The notes under the pieces are model-generated. The model searched no databases and was not told the origin of the DNA. It saw only the letters and a list, made by a program, of their open reading frames with translations. A program made the translations under genes and the position numbers. DNA of 8,328 nt from Proteobacteria bacterium UBA1278. GTDB taxonomy: Bacteria > Pseudomonadota > Gammaproteobacteria > Comchoanobacterales > Comchoanobacteraceae. The stretch spans positions 5,536-13,863 of the forward strand of contig DBUY01000011.1 of assembly GCA_002308435.1 (NCBI GenBank). The letters run 5' to 3'. Of the stretch, positions 5,407-8,328 are shown piece after piece. Every line of letters begins with the position of its first letter. Positions within the stretch are counted from its first letter, which is position 1.

Positions 5407-5434
5407 GGCCAACGCACATCGTGGGTGATTGGCC
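5407..5434. repeat. Perfect 6-bp inverted repeat abutting the U-box -35 box
   Basis: GGCCAA (5407-5412) and TTGGCC (5429-5434) flank 16 bases and end directly at the -35 hexamer (5401-5406). The inner bases CGCAC and GTGGG give further partial symmetry. This is a classic activator position; no U-run follows, so a terminator is unlikely. Confidence 0.5.
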
Positions 5435-5683
5435 ATTACAACTACCAGCCAAATGCTATTACAAATCGAGCTATTAATTCAACTCTAATCATATGTATTT
5501 ATGCTTACACAATGAAAATGCACAACTATTTCTCATTTAATTACCTTGTGAGTCATTCCTATTGCAAATTTTTGTCATTGCCTTACCCATCATCTGGATC
5601 GCCTGGTACGCTGGTTACCCACAAAGACTTGTTATCTATGCATTGACCTGGGGGTGAATCCGTGTGTTTTGCCGTTGTCGGGC

Positions 5684-5712
5684 TTTATTTTCCTGTGTTT
5701 AGGCGCTATGAT
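5684..5712 (+). promoter_or_regulatory. Probable promoter of nadK-recN
   Basis: -10 TATGAT (5707-5712) is a 5/6 match; the -35 TTTATT (5684-5689), 17 bases upstream, is weak at 3/6. The start near 5719 gives a 36-base leader ending in the nadK ribosome binding site. Confidence 0.4.
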
Positions 5713-5754
5713 GGCCTCATTATGTCTATCAACAACTCTAACTAGGATCACACA

Positions 5755-6612
5755 ATGCATGTCACACTGGTAGCGAGAAAAAAAGGTTCGGGTGTCATCG
5801 AAGCAAAGCACCGACTTATTCAATTTCTGCGAGACCAAGCGATTGAATTCAGCGTAGACGACCATCCAAATACGCTTGATGCTCTGGAATCACTCGACCA
5901 GGTTTCAACGGTAAGTCTGGACACAGTCAAGGATGGGCTCATCGTAAGTCTGGGTGGTGATGGCAGCTTGCTGCGGTTGATTGGCCATGCCAGCAAGCAT
6001 CAGCTTCCATTGATTGGCGTCAATCTTGGTAGAGTGGGCTTTCTAACTGACCTAAGCATGGATGACTTGACCGGATTAGTCGACATCCTGCACGGGAAAG
6101 GCCATGAAGATAAACGATGTCTTCTTGAGGTCTGTGCAGAATCTGATCCTACACAACAACTTGGTGTCGCACTCAATGACATCATGATATGCGCTGAGAC
6201 ACCAGGTAAAAATCTAGATTTCACTGTCACTATTGACGACTCTCACACATTTTCGCACCGTGCGGATGGCTTTTTAGTCTCTACACCGACTGGATCAACT
6301 GCATATGCGTTATCGGCGGGCGGCCCAATTATTCATCCTGATCTTGATGTTCATCTTCTGACACCAATCTGCTCACATCGCCTATCTACGCGCCCACTGA
6401 TCACGTCACCCACGACTAAAATTACGATCAAGATTGGCGCACTGGTCAATCGCAAGGCAGTGTTGTGCAGCGATGGCACTCCATTGATGCACCTAGAGTC
6501 AGGGGCTAGCATCGTTATTCACCGCGCACAGCAGCAACTTCGCATGCTGCACCCGCAGGGATATCATTTTTTTCGCGCAGCACAAAATAAACTGCACTGG
6601 GAGTACGCTTAA
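5755..6612 (+). CDS. nadK: NAD kinase
   Basis: Phosphorylates NAD to NADP in the cytoplasm, supplying the NADP pool for biosynthesis and redox defence. Family motifs occur in order: GGDG (67-70, with catalytic D69) within SLGGDGSLLR; GVNLGRVGFLTD (88-99); an ND pair (141-142), where many homologues have NE; HRADGFLVSTPTGSTAY (168-184), the NAD-binding and active-site segment; LSAGGPI (186-192); and HRLSTRPL (208-215). The C-terminus HPQGYHFFRAAQNKLHW matches the E. coli end. Its 285 residues are near the usual 290 or so. ATG 5755 is chosen because TAGGA (5743-5747) lies at the right distance and the N-terminus aligns directly with the family. It is followed after one base by recN, the same order as in E. 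coli but with a much tighter junction. Confidence 0.95.
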   Translation: MHVTLVARKKGSGVIEAKHRLIQFLRDQAIEFSVDDHPNTLDALESLDQVSTVSLDTVKDGLIVSLGGDGSLLRLIGHASKHQLPLIGVNLGRVGFLTDLSMDDLTGLVDILHGKGHEDKRCLLEVCAESDPTQQLGVALNDIMICAETPGKNLDFTVTIDDSHTFSHRADGFLVSTPTGSTAYALSAGGPIIHPDLDVHLLTPICSHRLSTRPLITSPTTKITIKIGALVNRKAVLCSDGTPLMHLESGASIVIHRAQQQLRMLHPQGYHFFRAAQNKLHWEYA

Positions 6613-6613
6613 G

Positions 6614-8287
6614 TTGTTGAAGCAGATATCGATCACCAACTTTGCTTTGTTTGAGCAGGTCAATCTTGACATCACTGATAATTTCACTGTTGTGACTGGA
6701 GAGACTGGCGCCGGGAAATCCCTTTTTATTCAATCTCTGCAGTTTCTGTGTGGCGGCAAAAAACCATCAACTTCAGCACCTGATCCAGACAAGCCATCAT
6801 CTGTCGGCTGTATCTTTAGTGCCGATATCATGGCTATTTTGTCAACAATTCCTGAAACTGCTGATATTAAGCCGGACCAATCTAAGCATGGCGTTGAGCT
6901 CAGGCGTACAATTCTGAATGGAAAGACAAAAACACTGTTTGGCAACCAAAGTATATCTCAAAATTCGCTCAAATTACTCATGGCTCGCGTCATGGAGGTT
7001 AACGCACAGCATCAGCACCTCGAAGTATTATCACCAAAATCTCAAATGATCTTGTTAGACCGTTTTGGCAACTACCCGGAATTGTTGGATACTGTCGCGA
7101 GTACATACCGACAGTGGCAGGACTTAGTCGTTGAGCAAAAAAAATGGCTGCTGGACAAAGCCCAACTTGATGACATAGAACAACTCAACCAGACAAAAAT
7201 TGACCTAGATGCATTAAACTTAGATGCCCTTGACTTTGACGCCCTACATCAAAAACAAAAGCAACTGCAGAGCCGGCAAACTTATCTGCAGGCTTGTCAA
7301 CGCGCCATGTTCTGCCTGGATGGTGATGGTACAAACACTGTATGCGGCCAACTGCACCAAGCTGAGTCTGAGTTGGGAGAATTCCAAACACTATACCCCC
7401 AGTCTACTGAAGTGATACGCCTTATGCAGGAAGCACTGACAAATTGTCAGGAGGCCGTAGCCACGCTGCAACACTCGGTCGATGATGACTACAGCTCAGA
7501 TGCTGAAACCCTGGGCACAATTGAGCAAACGTTGAGTGAATGCTACACGATCGCTCGAAAATACCGTCAACAACCAGAGTCCTTGACCACGTTCCAAGAA
7601 TCGGTCTGTCAACAGATTGATCATCATGTAGCATGTGACAAAAAAGTAGCAGAACTCACTGCGGCGATTTCAGAGGCAGAAACAGCATTTTTCACATCTG
7701 CACGACAGCTATCAACGCGTCGCTCAGCCGCTGCAAAAAATTTGTCAGCTGTAATTCAAGGTCAGTTGCCGGCACTCAACTTGTCTCACGGTATTTTTCT
7801 GGCAAAAACACAGGAGGTCGCAGCTGCGAGTGTACATGGCATCGATCGTGTTACTTTTCTGTTCACCGGCAACCCGGGCATACCGCTCGCACCGCTAGAC
7901 CAATGTGCCTCAGGCGGAGAGCTCGCGCGATTAGCGCTACTCATTGCAGCAAGCATTCCCACCGACCACACAAAGGTAATGATCTTTGACGAGGCAGATG
8001 TTGGTGTGAGCGGAAAAACAGCCTCCATGATCGGTCAATTATTTAGTCAACTTGCTCAACAACATCAAATCATTTGTCTAACGCATTCTCCACAAGTCAC
8101 AGCGCACGGAAGACAGCACTGGCATGTCGAAAAGCAAGTAAGTACAGAAAGAACAACAACGGCTATTCGACAACTTAATCATGAAGCACATATTGCTGAA
8201 GTTGCGCGTTTGCTAAGTGGCATCGATATTAGTGAAGAGAGCCTTGTCAGCGCAAAGCAGTTGTGTGCTGCTGCAGTGACAGCATGA
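6614..8287 (+). CDS. recN: DNA repair protein RecN
   Basis: SMC-like ATPase that acts early in double-strand-break repair, holding DNA ends or sister chromatids and assisting RecA. The N-terminal half of the ABC head has QISITNFALFEQVNLDI (4-20) and Walker A GETGAGKS (29-36). Antiparallel coiled-coil arms fill the middle (about 155-390). The C-terminal half has the ABC signature SGGEL (433-437), Walker B IFDEAD with D459/E460, and switch H491 in LTHSPQ. Its 557 residues match E. coli RecN (553). TTG 6614 is the start because it gives the conserved MLKQIS opening; GGAG lies at 6600-6603 inside the end of nadK, so initiation is probably coupled. No room exists for an intergenic LexA-controlled promoter. 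The last residues are AAVTA, not the Ala-Ala end linked to ClpXP turnover in E. coli. Confidence 0.96.
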   Translation: MLKQISITNFALFEQVNLDITDNFTVVTGETGAGKSLFIQSLQFLCGGKKPSTSAPDPDKPSSVGCIFSADIMAILSTIPETADIKPDQSKHGVELRRTILNGKTKTLFGNQSISQNSLKLLMARVMEVNAQHQHLEVLSPKSQMILLDRFGNYPELLDTVASTYRQWQDLVVEQKKWLLDKAQLDDIEQLNQTKIDLDALNLDALDFDALHQKQKQLQSRQTYLQACQRAMFCLDGDGTNTVCGQLHQAESELGEFQTLYPQSTEVIRLMQEALTNCQEAVATLQHSVDDDYSSDAETLGTIEQTLSECYTIARKYRQQPESLTTFQESVCQQIDHHVACDKKVAELTAAISEAETAFFTSARQLSTRRSAAAKNLSAVIQGQLPALNLSHGIFLAKTQEVAAASVHGIDRVTFLFTGNPGIPLAPLDQCASGGELARLALLIAASIPTDHTKVMIFDEADVGVSGKTASMIGQLFSQLAQQHQIICLTHSPQVTAHGRQHWHVEKQVSTERTTTAIRQLNHEAHIAEVARLLSGIDISEESLVSAKQLCAAAVTA

Positions 8288-8313
8288 AGCTCCCTCCCGT
8301 TACGCCTTGAGTT

Positions 8314-8328
8314 AGAGAGAGAGAGAGA
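8314..8328. repeat. (AG)n dinucleotide run at the window edge
   Basis: Seven AG units and one further A run to the last base, so the true length is unknown. The run begins 27 bases after the recN stop codon. It could be a real microsatellite or a sequencing or assembly artefact at a contig end. Confidence 0.6.

Larger units (their letters stand above)
5361..5754. other. Divergent spacer between the U-box gene and nadK
   Basis: This 394-base spacer carries the U-box promoter and inverted repeat at its left end and the nadK promoter at its right end. The middle (about 5440-5680) is A/T-rich on its left and shows no recognisable RNA gene, repeat or protein motif. A 73-codon open frame there has no ribosome binding site. 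I see no LexA box of the form CTGT-N8-ACAG. Confidence 0.55.

Noticed and set aside
5425..5646. 73-codon plus-strand open frame in the U-box/nadK spacer
   Set aside because: No ribosome binding site, unusual composition with many Tyr, Asn and Ser, no recognisable motif; most likely A/T-rich chance.
5690..5712. Possible LexA box beginning CTGT ahead of nadK
   Set aside because: The second half-site ACAG is absent at the required spacing.
1..8328. CRISPR array, insertion sequence, prophage or complete defence operon
   Set aside because: No regularly spaced direct repeats, transposase or integrase motifs, terminal inverted repeats or defence gene clusters were seen.

Overview
ORGANISM. The window looks like the chromosome of a Gram-negative gammaproteobacterium of moderate GC (mid-40s by eye). 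It has a tolB-pal-cpoB cluster, an adjacent nadK-recN pair, lipoprotein and Sec signal peptides, Shine-Dalgarno sites and sigma70-like promoters. One gene encodes a U-box protein, a eukaryotic type of ubiquitin-ligase domain. In bacteria such domains are best known from organisms that live in eukaryotic cells, such as Legionella (LubX, GobX). A host-associated gammaproteobacterium, possibly Legionellales-like, is therefore the favoured guess; this is inference and no species is claimed. LAYOUT. Positions 1-383 hold the start of msrB (minus strand, cut by the window edge). Upstream of it, on the same strand, lies a tRNA-Lys(TTT) gene (507-579) with a recognisable promoter. Positions 580-895 are non-coding, with a perfect inverted repeat just ahead of a promoter for an unknown small two-helix membrane protein (896-1276, plus). 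That gene converges on the minus-strand cluster tolB (3981-2743), pal (2630-2070) and cpoB (2030-1329). These encode the periplasmic and outer-membrane half of the Tol-Pal cell-envelope machine; tolQRA are not in the window. Divergent from tolB is an unknown 176-residue membrane protein (4111-4641, plus) whose predicted transcript starts on its own ATG. It converges on the U-box gene (5360-4701, minus). A 394-base divergent spacer with a perfect inverted repeat next to the U-box promoter separates that gene from nadK (5755-6612) and recN (6614-8287), which are one base apart and probably one operon. The window ends in an (AG)n run. HOW THE GENES WORK TOGETHER. Most of the content is housekeeping: methionine sulfoxide repair, a tRNA, envelope constriction and outer-membrane integrity, NADP synthesis and double-strand-break repair. 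The accessory signal is the U-box gene, with its acidic and histidine-rich C-terminal tail and operator-like repeat, which I regard as a candidate host-directed effector. Secondary points are a Pal whose usual GHxDxxG peptidoglycan-binding loop reads GFTCELG, two unrecognised membrane proteins bordering the tol cluster, and a recN with no visible LexA site or room for its own intergenic promoter. No CRISPR array, insertion sequence, prophage or complete multi-gene defence system is visible.
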